Shown: positions 8,888-19,850, counted from the first letter of the stretch. The stretch: DNA of 35,664 nucleotides from Methanobrevibacter sp. (GCA_031284925.1 JAITXE010000008.1:1-35664), one strand, 5' to 3'. Numbers and translations: made by a program. Notes: generated by a model from the sequence alone, not told the origin.

Positions 8888-9607
8888 TCATTGAATACCA
8901 TCTGAGGTAATCTTAAATTTAGTGCTGATTCCTTCTGCCATGCTTCTATGCCTTTTTAAATTAGCTACTCTTTGACTGATAACATTTGATTTTTCAAGTT
9001 CGATTATGACCTTACTCCAATATTTAAGAATATCTCCCCCAACAGGAGTTATATCTCCATTACCCTCACCATTAAAAGACGAATAAATCTGATTTGTGAT
9101 AAAAACAGCCAGTTTATATTTACGAGAAAGTGTAGATAAATCCCCCATTTGTTTTCCTAATTTTTTATTTAATAAAGGTGAATTTGATCCATTTAATCTG
9201 TAAAGTGCAACAACAGAATCTAAAACTATTAAATCTACATCATCGGCAACTATATCATCGGACTTTGGATTTAGTGATGATTTTATTGCTTTTAAGTCGT
9301 TTTCTTGTTCTTCAAAGGAATGAGGTTCAAAAACAATTATATTATTTATGACCTTTTCAAAATCATCTTTAGCTATTTGTTCAATTCTATCAATGGATAA
9401 ACCACCTTCAGTATCCATATAAATTACTTTTTTTCCATTTTTAGCCACTTCAACAGCTAATATTAAAGCTATATTAGTTTTTCCAGAACCTGGGGGCCCA
9501 TAAACCTGAGTAATATTTCCTTTCTCAATTCCCCCACCAAGCAGTTCATCTAAGGAAGAATTTGTAGGTATTTTTGGTTCTTGTTCAATTTTTCTTTGCA
9601 ATTTCAT
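8888..9607 (-). CDS. radB: DNA repair and recombination protein RadB
   Basis: LDELLGGGIEKGNITQVYGPPGSGKTNIAL (Walker A), IVLDSVVALYR (Walker B), FITNQIYSS; short RecA-fold without N-terminal HhH domain. Confidence 0.92.
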   Translation of the reverse strand: MKLQRKIEQEPKIPTNSSLDELLGGGIEKGNITQVYGPPGSGKTNIALILAVEVAKNGKKVIYMDTEGGLSIDRIEQIAKDDFEKVINNIIVFEPHSFEEQENDLKAIKSSLNPKSDDIVADDVDLIVLDSVVALYRLNGSNSPLLNKKLGKQMGDLSTLSRKYKLAVFITNQIYSSFNGEGNGDITPVGGDILKYWSKVIIELEKSNVISQRVANLKRHRSMAEGISTKFKITSDGIQ

Positions 9608-9893
9608 TTTTCCTACAAATATTTTTAATATATTAATTATTCTGTTAATATATTAATTTTATATTTTCTAACTATTATATCTTTATTAAAATAAATAATT
9701 TTAAAATATAATATAAACAAATAATTTATTATAATAATAAAATAAAACTAATTAGATATTTAATAACTTAAAAATTAAAGGAAAAACACTTAATAGATAT
9801 TACTATCATAATAATAAATTTAGTAATCTTAAAAATATAGATAAATAATAAACAAATGGAATAAAAAAAAATAAATGAATGGATAAACATCAA

Positions 9894-10652
9894 CTATTGG
9901 CGATTAAATCCATCTTCCTTATTCGGACTTGCAATAAAATTATAAAGTAATGCTGCTATTATTGCACCAATGATTGGGGCAAAGAAGAATATTGAGTAGT
10001 ATCCAAAAAGATCCTTTCCACCAGCTAAAAAGTCAATTAATATTGGGGCAAAACCTCTTGCAGGATTAATACATCCACCAGTGATTGGCCCTAAGAATGT
10101 TAATACAATCCCAATTGTTAGCCCAATTGAAAGTCCTCCAACTCCAGGATCTGCCTTTTTATCAACAGCTACACCCATAACCACAAGTACAAGGAAAAAT
10201 GTGCCTATTAATTCAGCAACAAAAGCTTGTAAATAGCTAATGCCTGCTGCAGGAGAATTAGCACCAAGAGCACCTATTGTTACTCCAGGATCTCCAAAAA
10301 TAGCAAACACTGCTATTGATGCAATAATAGCTCCAATAAATTGGGCTATAATATATCCAATACAATCTTTTAATGATATATTTTTAGTAATAAGTAAACC
10401 TATTGTAACAGCAGGATTAATATGTCCTCCAGATATCTTTCCAAAAACATAGATAACAGCTATTGCTGTGATTCCAAATCCCCAACTAACAGCTAACCAT
10501 TCAGGAAATCCACCTAAAGCACCAATACCCCCATTAGGTATAAATTTATCCACCATCAAAGCTGCTCCAACAGCAGAACCAGTTCCAAAAAATACTAAAA
10601 GAAAAGTACCAACTATTTCAGAAATAATTTTCTTATCTAAACTATACTCCAT
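9894..10652 (-). CDS. aqpM: Aquaporin / MIP family channel (AqpM-like)
   Basis: Two NPA motifs (GGHINPAVTIG, GGCINPARGFAP) and six TM helices. Confidence 0.93.
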   Translation of the reverse strand: MEYSLDKKIISEIVGTFLLVFFGTGSAVGAALMVDKFIPNGGIGALGGFPEWLAVSWGFGITAIAVIYVFGKISGGHINPAVTIGLLITKNISLKDCIGYIIAQFIGAIIASIAVFAIFGDPGVTIGALGANSPAAGISYLQAFVAELIGTFFLVLVVMGVAVDKKADPGVGGLSIGLTIGIVLTFLGPITGGCINPARGFAPILIDFLAGGKDLFGYYSIFFFAPIIGAIIAALLYNFIASPNKEDGFNRQ

Positions 10653-10713
10653 TAAATCACCTATTAATTTACTATTTGTTATTAATCATATTTAAACTTA
10701 TCGTTGGTAGTTT

Positions 10714-11543
10714 TTACTTAATGAAAGTTCCATCTTGAATTTCACTAAAAGCATCCTCTAATTCAGCTTCACTATTCATTACTATTGAACCCACCCCAAG
10801 CAACAGGTTCATTTAATGGTTTACCTGCAAATAAAATGAATATAAGACCTTCAGTCCCTGATCTCCCATTGAATGTATCCCCTTCACCAAAAATAGCTAC
10901 TGTTATATTTTCAACATGTTCACCATCACCAAAATACCCATCACCCTCAAAAAAGTAGGCGAATAATAATAATTCATCTGCAATATCTATCTTAACCTCT
11001 TTATCTGGCTTTAAACTAATGTCAAATATTCTCACTTGAACATATTTTGTATTTACACCTTCAACACCATTATAATTACCAGATATAATCCTACTAGTGG
11101 CATCTTCCTCTCCTACGGTTTTTATCATATTTCTCTTAATATCAAAGTATGCTGGAGGCATCATTTTATCTTTTTGAGATAAATTTAACCATATCTACAA
11201 TCCAAACAAACGATCGGTTTCTTCTGGCATTTCTTCATGCAGAATTCTACTACCCGCAGTCATCCATTGAGATTCTCCTTCATATATTGTGCCTTCATGC
11301 CCAATATTATCTTTATGGGTCATTTGACCTTATTAAATAATTTATTGTTTCTATGCCTCTATGAGGATGCATTGGAAATCCTTTTATATAATCATTAGGA
11401 TTTTTCACTATCAAAAGCATCTAACATTAAAAAAAGGATCAATTTCCTTTATTGTTTGGTCCAAGAACCCCAATTAATTTAACACTCACACTATCATAAG
11501 TTTATTGTCCTTTAATAGTTTCTTTAACATTTCTTATAGCCAT
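10714..11543 (-). pseudogene. Pirin-family protein, degraded
   Basis: Minus strand encodes pirin segments in different frames: GFPMHPHRGIETI, MTHKDNIGHEGTIYEGESQWMTAGSRILHEEMPEETDRLFGL*IWLNLSQKDKMMPPAYFD (in-frame TAG), C-terminal PVAWGG/SIVMNSEAELEDAF after a frameshift. Confidence 0.88.
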
Positions 11544-11680
11544 ATAATCGCATCATAATATTATATATTTTATTTTAGTAAACTAATAATTATATTTCTC
11601 ATTTATTTAAGTGTTAGGATAGGAAAAATTTATTAAAATTTAGCTATTAATCTTAAAAAAACTTGAAAAATTCAACATTG

Positions 11681-12358
11681 TCAAAATGGCAAACTATTAC
11701 CACTTATGTTTAATTTCTCAAGCGCTATTTTAGCAGCATATTGTTCGGCTTCTTTTTTGCTTTTTCCTTCTCCAACACCATATTGTGCACCACCAATTAA
11801 TATTTTCATTAAGAAAGTTTTATCGTGCTGATAACCTGTTTCTTTTACTAATTCATATTGAACCTCTAATTCTTCAGCATCCCCATATTCTTTAATTTTA
11901 GATTTATAATCTGTAAAGAATACATACTTATCTCTTATAAATTTAAAAATATATCTCTCTAAAAAATTTTTTGTTTCTTCTATGCCTTGATCTAAAAAAA
12001 GAGCCCCTAAAAATGATTCCACAATATCCGCATTTGCAGATTTTACTTCATTCTGGGTCATATTATCTTCAGCTATTTTAAGATATTTATCAAATCCTAA
12101 ATAAGAAGAATAATATTCTAAGGCAGCATCACAGACAAAGTTAGATCTTAATTTAGTAAGGCCTCCTTCTTCAGCATCTCTAAAATTATCAAATAAATAA
12201 TGAGATACAAGTAAACTAAGGACTGAATCCCCTAAAAATTCCAAACGTTCATAATCATGATTTAAGCCATGTTTAACTTTATATGATGCATGAATAAAAG
12301 CTATTTCAAAAATTTCAGGATCATTTGGTTTTATATTAAATTCTTTTAATACATTCAT
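11681..12358 (-). CDS. rnc: Ribonuclease III
   Basis: RNase III signature YERLEFLGDSVLSLLVSHYLF, ANADIVESFLGALFLDQG, plus C-terminal dsRBD (GVGEGKSKKEAEQYAAKIALEKL). Confidence 0.93.
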   Translation of the reverse strand: MNVLKEFNIKPNDPEIFEIAFIHASYKVKHGLNHDYERLEFLGDSVLSLLVSHYLFDNFRDAEEGGLTKLRSNFVCDAALEYYSSYLGFDKYLKIAEDNMTQNEVKSANADIVESFLGALFLDQGIEETKNFLERYIFKFIRDKYVFFTDYKSKIKEYGDAEELEVQYELVKETGYQHDKTFLMKILIGGAQYGVGEGKSKKEAEQYAAKIALEKLNISGNSLPF

Positions 12359-12877
12359 TTAAATCACTAAAATGTTATTTTTTATATAATGCTTAAGGAA
12401 ACTTTTTAAATTTATTTTTAATCTTGTTTTATAAAAAACAATGATTTATTTTAAAAATAAAGTTGATAAATTGATTTAAAAATTTTTTATTATTTTTAAA
12501 TCAAATGTCAAGTATTATACTTCTTATTTTTTTTTAATAATAATTTAATATTTATAAGTTTTTTTTATTAATACAGTGATTAACAATCTCAAACTAAATC
12601 TTATACAAAAATTAAAATGTTCAAAATTACGATGATATAATATCTAATTATAAATATTAATAATAAAAATGTGTGATATTATTAACTTATGAAATCAAAT
12701 AATAATATCCTATAGTAATAATTTTGTTAAAGAAGTATTTAAAGATAATGTAAAATATATAATTTATTAAATAGTTATAACATTATAATAATTGTTATTT
12801 ATGAAATTATTTATAGGAATATTACTAAAATATTAATTATAAGAAGTTTTATAATATAAAAAAGAGGTATTTCTCAA

Positions 12878-13432
12878 ATGAAAAGAGATTATGAAAATTT
12901 AATAGGAAAAAGAAACTGTGGACTTTTAATAGGAAGAATGCAACCTTTTCATAATGGTCATTTCCAAGTTATTAAAAAAGCTTTTGAAGAAGTTGATGAA
13001 CTTATTATTGGTATTGGTAGCGCACAACTAAGCCATACAGTTAAAAATCCTTTTACTGCTGGGGAAAGAATTTTAATGATTAAAAAATCTTTAATTGAAG
13101 AGGGTTTTGATATAAATAAAATATATCTTATTCCATTAACTGACATCATGAATCACAACTTATGGGTTGCTCATGTTGAAACATTGACTCCTCCATTTAA
13201 CAAGGTTTTCAGTGGAAATTCACTGGTTCAACAACTTTTTTCAGAATCAGGATACAAACTAAACACACACAGACTATTTAATAGAGAAATATTGTCTGGA
13301 ACAAGAGTTAGACAAATGATGATTACTAATGAAAATTGGGAAATGTTAGTTCCTAAAGCTACCGTTGATATTATTAAAAAAATAAAAGGTGTGGAAAGAA
13401 TAAAACATATTTCATTAACTGAATCAATATAA
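12878..13432 (+). CDS. Archaeal nicotinamide-nucleotide adenylyltransferase
   Basis: GLLIGRMQPFHNGHFQVIKKAFEEVDELIIGIGSAQLSHTVKNPFTAGER nucleotidyltransferase signature; SGTRVRQMM. Confidence 0.93.
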   Translation: MKRDYENLIGKRNCGLLIGRMQPFHNGHFQVIKKAFEEVDELIIGIGSAQLSHTVKNPFTAGERILMIKKSLIEEGFDINKIYLIPLTDIMNHNLWVAHVETLTPPFNKVFSGNSLVQQLFSESGYKLNTHRLFNREILSGTRVRQMMITNENWEMLVPKATVDIIKKIKGVERIKHISLTESI

Positions 13433-13511
13433 TTCATATAAAAAATATTATTTAAATAAAATAATATAATGTCGAATATTATTAATTATAAAATGATAAA
13501 TTGGTGATAAC

Positions 13512-13754
13512 ATGAAATATAATGTTGAAGTGAAGATTGAACTTAAAAAAGGAATGTTAAATCCAGAAGCAAGCACAATTGAAAGAGCTTTAGATTTATT
13601 AGGATATAAAGTAGAAAATACTAGTAGTTATAATACTATTACATTTCAAATGGAAGAGGAAAATGAATCAAAATTAACAAAAAAAGTAGATGATATGTGT
13701 CAAAGATTGTTAACTAATCCAGTAATTCATAACTATGAAATTAGTATTTCATAA
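13512..13754 (+). CDS. purS: Phosphoribosylformylglycinamidine synthase subunit PurS
   Basis: 80 aa: VEVKIELKKGMLNPEASTIERALDLLGYKV...LLTNPVIHNYEI. Confidence 0.92.
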   Translation: MKYNVEVKIELKKGMLNPEASTIERALDLLGYKVENTSSYNTITFQMEEENESKLTKKVDDMCQRLLTNPVIHNYEISIS

Positions 13755-13853
13755 TGTTAAAGGCTTCATTGAAGTAGATTCTTAAGATCAATGCATATAA
13801 TAATGGATAATTTAATATTAAAGAACATGATATCTATTAATATTAGGTGAATA

Positions 13854-14549
13854 ATGCGACCTTATGTTATTTTAAATGCTGCTATGACCTTAGATGGTAA
13901 AATAGCTACAAGAACAGGGAATTCTGATATATCCAATGTCAAAGACGTTGAAAGGGTTCACATGCTTCGAAAAGAATTGGATGGGATTATGGTTGGTATA
14001 AACACTGTTTTACTTGATAATCCTAAATTAACAGCTCATAAGTTGCCAGTGCGTGAAAAATTTTCTAATAAAATAGATAATGCAAAGATAAATCCTATTA
14101 GAATTGTTGTTGATAGTAATGGAAAAACACCGCTTGATTATAATGTTTTAAATTCTAATGCTAAAACAATAATAGCTAGTTCTAAGATGATATTAAAAAG
14201 AAAAGAATACCTTTTATTACTTAAAGAAAAAGCTGATGTTTTTATTTCTGGTGAAGATCAAGCTGATTTAAAAAAGTTAATGGAATATTTATATGATAAA
14301 GGAGTTAAAACACTTCTTTTAGAAGGTGGATCAAAGCTTAATTTTTCAATGCTAAAAGAAGGTTTAGTTAATGAAGTTAAAGTGTGTATAGCACCTATAA
14401 TTGTGGGTGGAAATCAATCAAAAACTTTAGTTGGTGGTGAGGGATTTGATTTAATAGAAAATGGGATTCATCTTAAACTAAGAAATAACTACTCTCTTGA
14501 TGAATGTTTAGTATTGGAATATTTGGTTGAAAATACTAATTTAAGCTGA
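13854..14549 (+). CDS. 2,5-diamino-6-(ribosylamino)-4(3H)-pyrimidinone 5'-phosphate reductase (archaeal RibD C-domain family)
   Basis: MRPYVILNAAMTLDGKIATRTGNSDISN, DGIMVGINTVLLDNPKLTAH, LLLEGGSKLNFSML. Confidence 0.9.
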   Translation: MRPYVILNAAMTLDGKIATRTGNSDISNVKDVERVHMLRKELDGIMVGINTVLLDNPKLTAHKLPVREKFSNKIDNAKINPIRIVVDSNGKTPLDYNVLNSNAKTIIASSKMILKRKEYLLLLKEKADVFISGEDQADLKKLMEYLYDKGVKTLLLEGGSKLNFSMLKEGLVNEVKVCIAPIIVGGNQSKTLVGGEGFDLIENGIHLKLRNNYSLDECLVLEYLVENTNLS

Positions 14550-14664
14550 CTTTCTTCTAAATCATTATTCAGTTGTATTAACTGATTTATAACTTAAATA
14601 TATATCATTAAGTTCAGTAAAAACTCAATTTAGAGCTTTACTTGTTGGAATAGTTATTCTCATA

Positions 14665-15950
14665 TTATCCATATTTGTTAATAAGTAAATTAACATCATC
14701 ACTTGGAATCTCTAAAAGAATTAAATATTGAGAATCTAACTCACCAATATTAGCTCTTCTTTCATAGTCTGAAAGTTTTAAACCAAAACTATCCATTAAT
14801 TGCATTGTTTCAGATTCATTAAACCCACCTGCAGCTACAGATTTTAAGATTTCTTCTACATCCCGTTGAGAAGGATTTTTCATTCTCTACAACATTACTT
14901 AACGTATTATCTACAGATTTATTGGAGCTAAAATAATTCCCATTTATAACCTCACTATTCTTAGAAAGTGATAGTGGTACAAGTGTTGCCCCACAAATTG
15001 ATGGATAGTTATTAGTTTGATTAATTGATGATTCACTATCGTGTTCAGAACTTGAATTGTTATTAGTTTCAGTATAATCATTCTTTGATGAGAAATAAAT
15101 GTCTACAAAATCTCCAATAGACATTAATCCTCCTCCTGATTCTAATCTTGGTAATAAAACAGGTACAATGACTATATCAAGCTTTAAAAGTTCATTTGTG
15201 ATAGAACATTTGCATTGTTAGAATTTACAAAGCTGTGTCCTTCATCTATAGAAAATAAGATGTTTTTAGAATTATTATTTAAGTATTTTAACATAACTCT
15301 TGCATAACTATCTTTAATATTATTAATTTGATGATTTTGATATTCTCTCCAGGACCTTGCTGCAGGCTGGATAATATCTATGAGTTTAACTTTTTCAACA
15401 GTATCTGCATTATTTATCATAGATTTTAATATTGTAATATCACTATTAACATATAAAGGTCCAGAATACAGGGTATTTAACTCATTTATCTTCTCAAGTT
15501 TTACAACTTTAATTTCACTTGCATAAGAAGTATAGATTAAAAAAAAGTAGGATGAAATATCAAGACAATGGCTATAAAAGCAAAAATTGCCCTGCCTACA
15601 ATGGTTTTATTTTCACTGCTAATACTCAGTAACTTTTTCCTTTTTTATCAAAACAATTATTTTTTAGTAAAGATTCATCATTTAAATCCATGTTATTTTC
15701 TTTATCAGAATTAATCAATTTTATATCTTCAAAATCATTTTCATTAAAAATCCATTGAATCAATATTAAAATTATCAAGTTTTTTAAATATTTCGTGCTG
15801 ATAGTACTATCTTTTTCTTTTAAGCTATTTTTAGTTATTTTTTCTTTTTTATGGAAAATATCATCTTTGGTAAGCTTAATATCCTTTATATTCAAGTTAG
15901 AATTTTTATTAAATCTTTTAAATAATCCATTAGTTTTTTAAAAAAGTTTT
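14665..15950 (-). pseudogene. Degraded membrane-anchored protein of unknown function, split over several frames
   Basis: Four minus-strand ORF fragments join by frame shifts: ...FAFIAIVLI (TM), TLYSGPLYVNSDITILKSMINNADTVEKVKLIDIIQPAARSWREYQ..., ELLKLDIVIVPVLLPRLESGGGLMSIGDFVDIYFS, and MKNPSQRDVEEILKSVAAGGFNESETMQLMDSFGL. Confidence 0.75.
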
Positions 15951-16104
15951 CTGATAAGTTCTACATTCTATTATTAAACAAATAGGAGCTTGAGGATTTA
16001 TTTATTAAATAGGAAGTATTAATAGCTATTTAGAATAAATATTATAACTTATTATTAAATTATAACTATTTAAAAGTAATTTAGAATAAATATTAAATCT
16101 ATAG

Positions 16105-16812
16105 CTATTTAAGTAATTTTGATACAAATATTAGTGTTAGTATGAATAATACAGTTGCTGGAATATTAAATCCACTAAAAACAATAGGTATTGGAACAAT
16201 GATTAAAAGTATAAGTATCATTGCAATAGAAATAATTTTAACATTATTAAATTTAGGATACTTAACATTACTAATCATTAAAATACCAGATATAATCATT
16301 AAAACAATAGCTATTAAAATAGCAAGATTAGAGTTAATATGAAATGCGCTGGCCAATATAAATGTTACAAGTAACATTGCTGTTGCAGGTATTGGTAAAC
16401 CAATGAATCCTTTAAAGTCAACATAATCTGAAATCACATTATAACGAGTTAACCTTAAAACTCCAGAAATTACTATAAATAGAGACACAATAGCTGATGG
16501 ATATATAAAATCAGGAGTATACACACAACACACTGAATATAAAAGTATTCCAGGAGCCACTCCAAATGATACAACATCCGATAAGGAATCTATATTCTTT
16601 CCAAATCCATACTCATCATTTCTACCCATTTTTCTTGCAATCCAACCATCACATGAGTCAAATATGATGGCAAAAATAATAAATATTGATGAAAGTCCAA
16701 TATAATTGTTTATAGCTAATAAAATAGATATAAACCCACATGACAAGTTCAACAATGAAATACAATCGGAAACTGCTAAAAAACTCCCCATATTAATTTT
16801 TTTAATCCTCAT
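16105..16812 (-). CDS. pssA: CDP-alcohol phosphatidyltransferase (archaetidylserine synthase / PssA family)
   Basis: IFDSCDGWIARKMGRNDEYGFGKNIDSLSDVVSFGVAPG matches DG(x)2AR(x)8G(x)3D(x)3D; multiple TMs. Confidence 0.9.
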   Translation of the reverse strand: MRIKKINMGSFLAVSDCISLLNLSCGFISILLAINNYIGLSSIFIIFAIIFDSCDGWIARKMGRNDEYGFGKNIDSLSDVVSFGVAPGILLYSVCCVYTPDFIYPSAIVSLFIVISGVLRLTRYNVISDYVDFKGFIGLPIPATAMLLVTFILASAFHINSNLAILIAIVLMIISGILMISNVKYPKFNNVKIISIAMILILLIIVPIPIVFSGFNIPATVLFILTLIFVSKLLK

Positions 16813-17235
16813 AAACAGACTCCAGTATTACTTTCTCATCTATTTAATATTAACATTTCTTATAAATGTTTAGAAAATATTAATTATACTATAACAAATT
16901 ATCTTTCTTAAAAAATATTACTTACAATTAACAAATTAAGTTTATATTAAAACTATATTCCAATTAAAAGAAAAATCGAAACCTTTTAAAAATTTATTTA
17001 TCAATTGATTATAATAATAACTTACTTCAATAATAGTATTTAAATGTTTTAAGTTATACATCTTACAATCCTTAGAAACCACCTTTAGAAGAAAAGATTA
17101 AAATAGAGAAATAAACCCTGTTAATATCTTAAATTTCACAAGAAAAATGTGTGAGAAGTATTATAACTTAATAATTTTTGTTCATTATATGAGAATAAAA
17201 GATGACAGAAAACTTAGTAAATTTATGGTGTTTTA

Positions 17236-18435
17236 ATGGTTGAATTATTGACTCCAGCAGGGAATTTATCTTCATTTAATAGTGTCCTAAAAAATGGCGC
17301 TGATTCTATTTATGTGGGACTTGATGGATTAAACATGAGAAATAATGCCAATAATTTCAATCTCAAAGAGATTAAAAATCTCGCAAGTATAGTACATCAA
17401 GAGGATAAAAAATTATATTTATGCACTAACATTGTAATGAAAGATAAAGAGATTGAAGAATTAAAAACCATTTTACCAGAGATTTATAGTTATGAAGTTG
17501 ATGCATTGATAGTTTCTGATTTAGGAATGGTAGATATAGCTATTTCAAATAATTTAAGTGTTCATTTAAGTGTTCAAAATAATACAACTAATCTTGCGAC
17601 ACTTAAAACCTTGAAAAAGATTGGTGTTACAAGAGCAATTCTATCAAGAGAATTATCCCTTAATGAAATTGAAAAAATAGCTAAGAATTCTCCAATTGAA
17701 ACTGAAATTTTTATTCATGGTGCAATGTGTATGGGAATATCTGGAAGATGTTTTTTAAGTTACAGTTTATATGGGGAAAATGCAAATTGTGGTAAATGTT
17801 TACAACCATGTAGAAAAGAATGGACTTTAATTGGTAGTGGTGATGAAAAAATCATTCTTGAAAAATCAAATGACTCATCATATAAAACAAATTTTTTATC
17901 TGCAAAAGATTTAACAATGATAGAATATGTCCCTGAACTTATTAAAAGTGGAGTAGATGGGTTTAAAATAGAAGGAAGAGGAAGATCTTCAGATTATGTT
18001 TCAACAGCTACGAGAGTCTTTAGAGAAGCTATTGATCTATATAATAATCAGAATATAGATTATAAATTTAATCCAGCATGGTTAAATAATCTAAAAAAAG
18101 TATTTAATCGTGGTTTTGATACAGGGTTTTACTTTAATCAACCTTACATGATTAGTAAGGAAAATGAAGCAACTTACAAAAAGAAAGACATAGGAAAAGT
18201 TGTTAATTACTATAGAAAAATTAATGTTGCAGAGCTTAAGTTATGGGATGAACTAAGCATAAATGATGAAATAATAATTCAAGGAGAAACAACAGGATCT
18301 ATTAATCAAACAGTGAAATCAATAGAAATCAATGGTATTCCTCTTGAAAAAGGAGTAAAAGGTGAGAATATAGCTGTGACTATTAAAGAAAAGGTAAGAA
18401 AAAATGATCATGTTTATAAATTGTTAAAAAGTTAA
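17236..18435 (+). CDS. Peptidase U32 family protein
   Basis: ELLTPAGNLSSFNSVLKNGADSIYVGLDGLNMR, E(I)FIHGAMCMGISGRCFLS, NCGKCLQPCRKEW, SAKDLTMIEYVPELIKSGVDGFKIEGRGRS. Confidence 0.93.
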   Translation: MVELLTPAGNLSSFNSVLKNGADSIYVGLDGLNMRNNANNFNLKEIKNLASIVHQEDKKLYLCTNIVMKDKEIEELKTILPEIYSYEVDALIVSDLGMVDIAISNNLSVHLSVQNNTTNLATLKTLKKIGVTRAILSRELSLNEIEKIAKNSPIETEIFIHGAMCMGISGRCFLSYSLYGENANCGKCLQPCRKEWTLIGSGDEKIILEKSNDSSYKTNFLSAKDLTMIEYVPELIKSGVDGFKIEGRGRSSDYVSTATRVFREAIDLYNNQNIDYKFNPAWLNNLKKVFNRGFDTGFYFNQPYMISKENEATYKKKDIGKVVNYYRKINVAELKLWDELSINDEIIIQGETTGSINQTVKSIEINGIPLEKGVKGENIAVTIKEKVRKNDHVYKLLKS

Positions 18436-18819
18436 AATATCCATGATTAATAATAAAAGAAAATGAAGAAATATAAAAAGACTGACAGATACGATCTTCT
18501 ATCACAACATTGTATGTAATATAAGTTATATTAATAACACATTCATGTCACAGGATATTGTTGTTTTAAAAAAAAATTTTTCTTATTTTCTTATTACAGT
18601 GCCGATATCATCATTAATATAATAAATTTAATAAAATTTTTAAGAGTAGAAAATATGAAAAAAATCAAAAATACATAAATTTTAGAGAAACAAATAGCAT
18701 TAAATAAAAAAATAACACACTCCTGAAATAATAAAAGAATATAAAAAACAGGACTTAAAAAATGAAAAAAAGAAAGATATTTCAGTTAAAAATTATGATT
18801 GTGACTTATTTAATTGAAA

Positions 18820-19004
18820 AATAATTAAAGCTTTATAAATATTTAAAAGAAAATCCATTAAAAAGCAAACCTTTAAAGAATAAATTGAAAAATTATAGAT
18901 CTTTAAGAGTTAGAAACTATAGAACCATTTACAAACTCAAGAAAAATGAAATTAGAACCCATGTAATTAATAAAGAAAAACAGCATATCCTGCTAATTTT
19001 TTAG
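18820..19004 (+). pseudogene. RelE/ParE-type toxin remnant
   Basis: Frame reads LYKYLKENPLKSKPLKNKLKNYRSLRVRNYRTIYKLKKNEIRTHVINKEKQHILLIF*, matching the RelE core 'L..NP..gkpLk..l.g.rslRvg.YRviYki....i'. In-frame stop upstream; no antitoxin or start. Confidence 0.72.
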
Positions 19005-19128
19005 TTCAATTTCAGTGCAACATTTTTGATAATTAACCTACTGAATACAATAATCATAACCTGTTCTAAAGTAGTGGAATTTTCCATTTTCAAAAATCAA
19101 TTTATTCATTAAATACCTTATAGTCATA

Positions 19129-19320
19129 GTTAAACTTTAATTTTATAGTAATTTATCGAACAGTTTATAAACATGTTTAAAGGTCATTAAAAACTTTAAA
19201 ACTTATTTAATAGATTTAAATAGTTAATTTAATTTTTATAACAGTAATAATGTACTTTAAAAGTTAATTGGAGTAGCATGATAAAATTCATCATGTTTTT
19301 TTAATTGAAATTAAAAATAA
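19129..19320. repeat. MITE-like element family A, copy 2 (right end degraded)
   Basis: agttaaactttaattttatagtaatttatcgaacagtttataaacatgtttaaaggtcat... matches 2859-3046 with scattered substitutions and small indels. Confidence 0.75.
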
Positions 19321-19389
19321 ATTTTAGCTAAATGACTATATTTCAGATAGACCAATTTTGTTAGTAATATAGAAAAATCAATGCTGTAT

Positions 19390-19581
19390 CTTAAGTTATG
19401 GGATGAACTAAGTATAAATGATGAAATAATAATTCAATGAGAAACAAGAGGATTTATTAATCAAACATAAAATCAATAGAAATAGTATTTCTCTTAAAAA
19501 AAGGATGTGAAAATGTATCCCTGACTATTAAAAGTAAAAAAGATGGCCACATTCATAAACTGTTGAAAATTTAAAATATCT
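19390..19581 (+). pseudogene. Decayed duplicate of the 3' end of the U32 peptidase gene
   Basis: cttaagttatgggatgaactaagtataaatgatgaaataataattcaatgagaaacaagaggatttattaatcaaaca... matches 18235-18442, with nonsense and frameshift changes. Confidence 0.9.
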
Positions 19582-19850
19582 AAATTTTTTTTCATGTTTG
19601 TAAGTTTAGTCATTGTGTATTTTATAATCTGTTTTAAATAATTAATTGTCATTATAATAAATTTTAGACAAATATTTATTAATATATTTTTATTTTAAAT
19701 AATTATAAGTTATTTAATTAAAATATTAAATTAATGAAAATTATTATTATATTATTTAAGATAAAAATTAATGATTAGATAGTTTAAACCATTTAAAATA
19801 ATAAAAAGTAAAAATAGAGTTATAAACATGCCCTTTCATCTGACCCCTAA

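Noticed and set aside
10240-10695. Two Pro/Ala-rich ORFs antisense to aquaporin
   Set aside because: Composition is the complement of Gly/Ala-rich membrane codons; no independent support.
12540-12870. Very AT-rich intergenic stretch considered as origin, ncRNA or CRISPR leader
   Set aside because: No regular repeats, ORB-like motifs or stable GC-containing stems visible.
14819-15124. Independent 101-aa gene
   Set aside because: Its end (CRRNLKICSCRWV) is a frameshifted reading of MKNPSQRDVEEILKSVAAGG; treated as part of the pseudogene.
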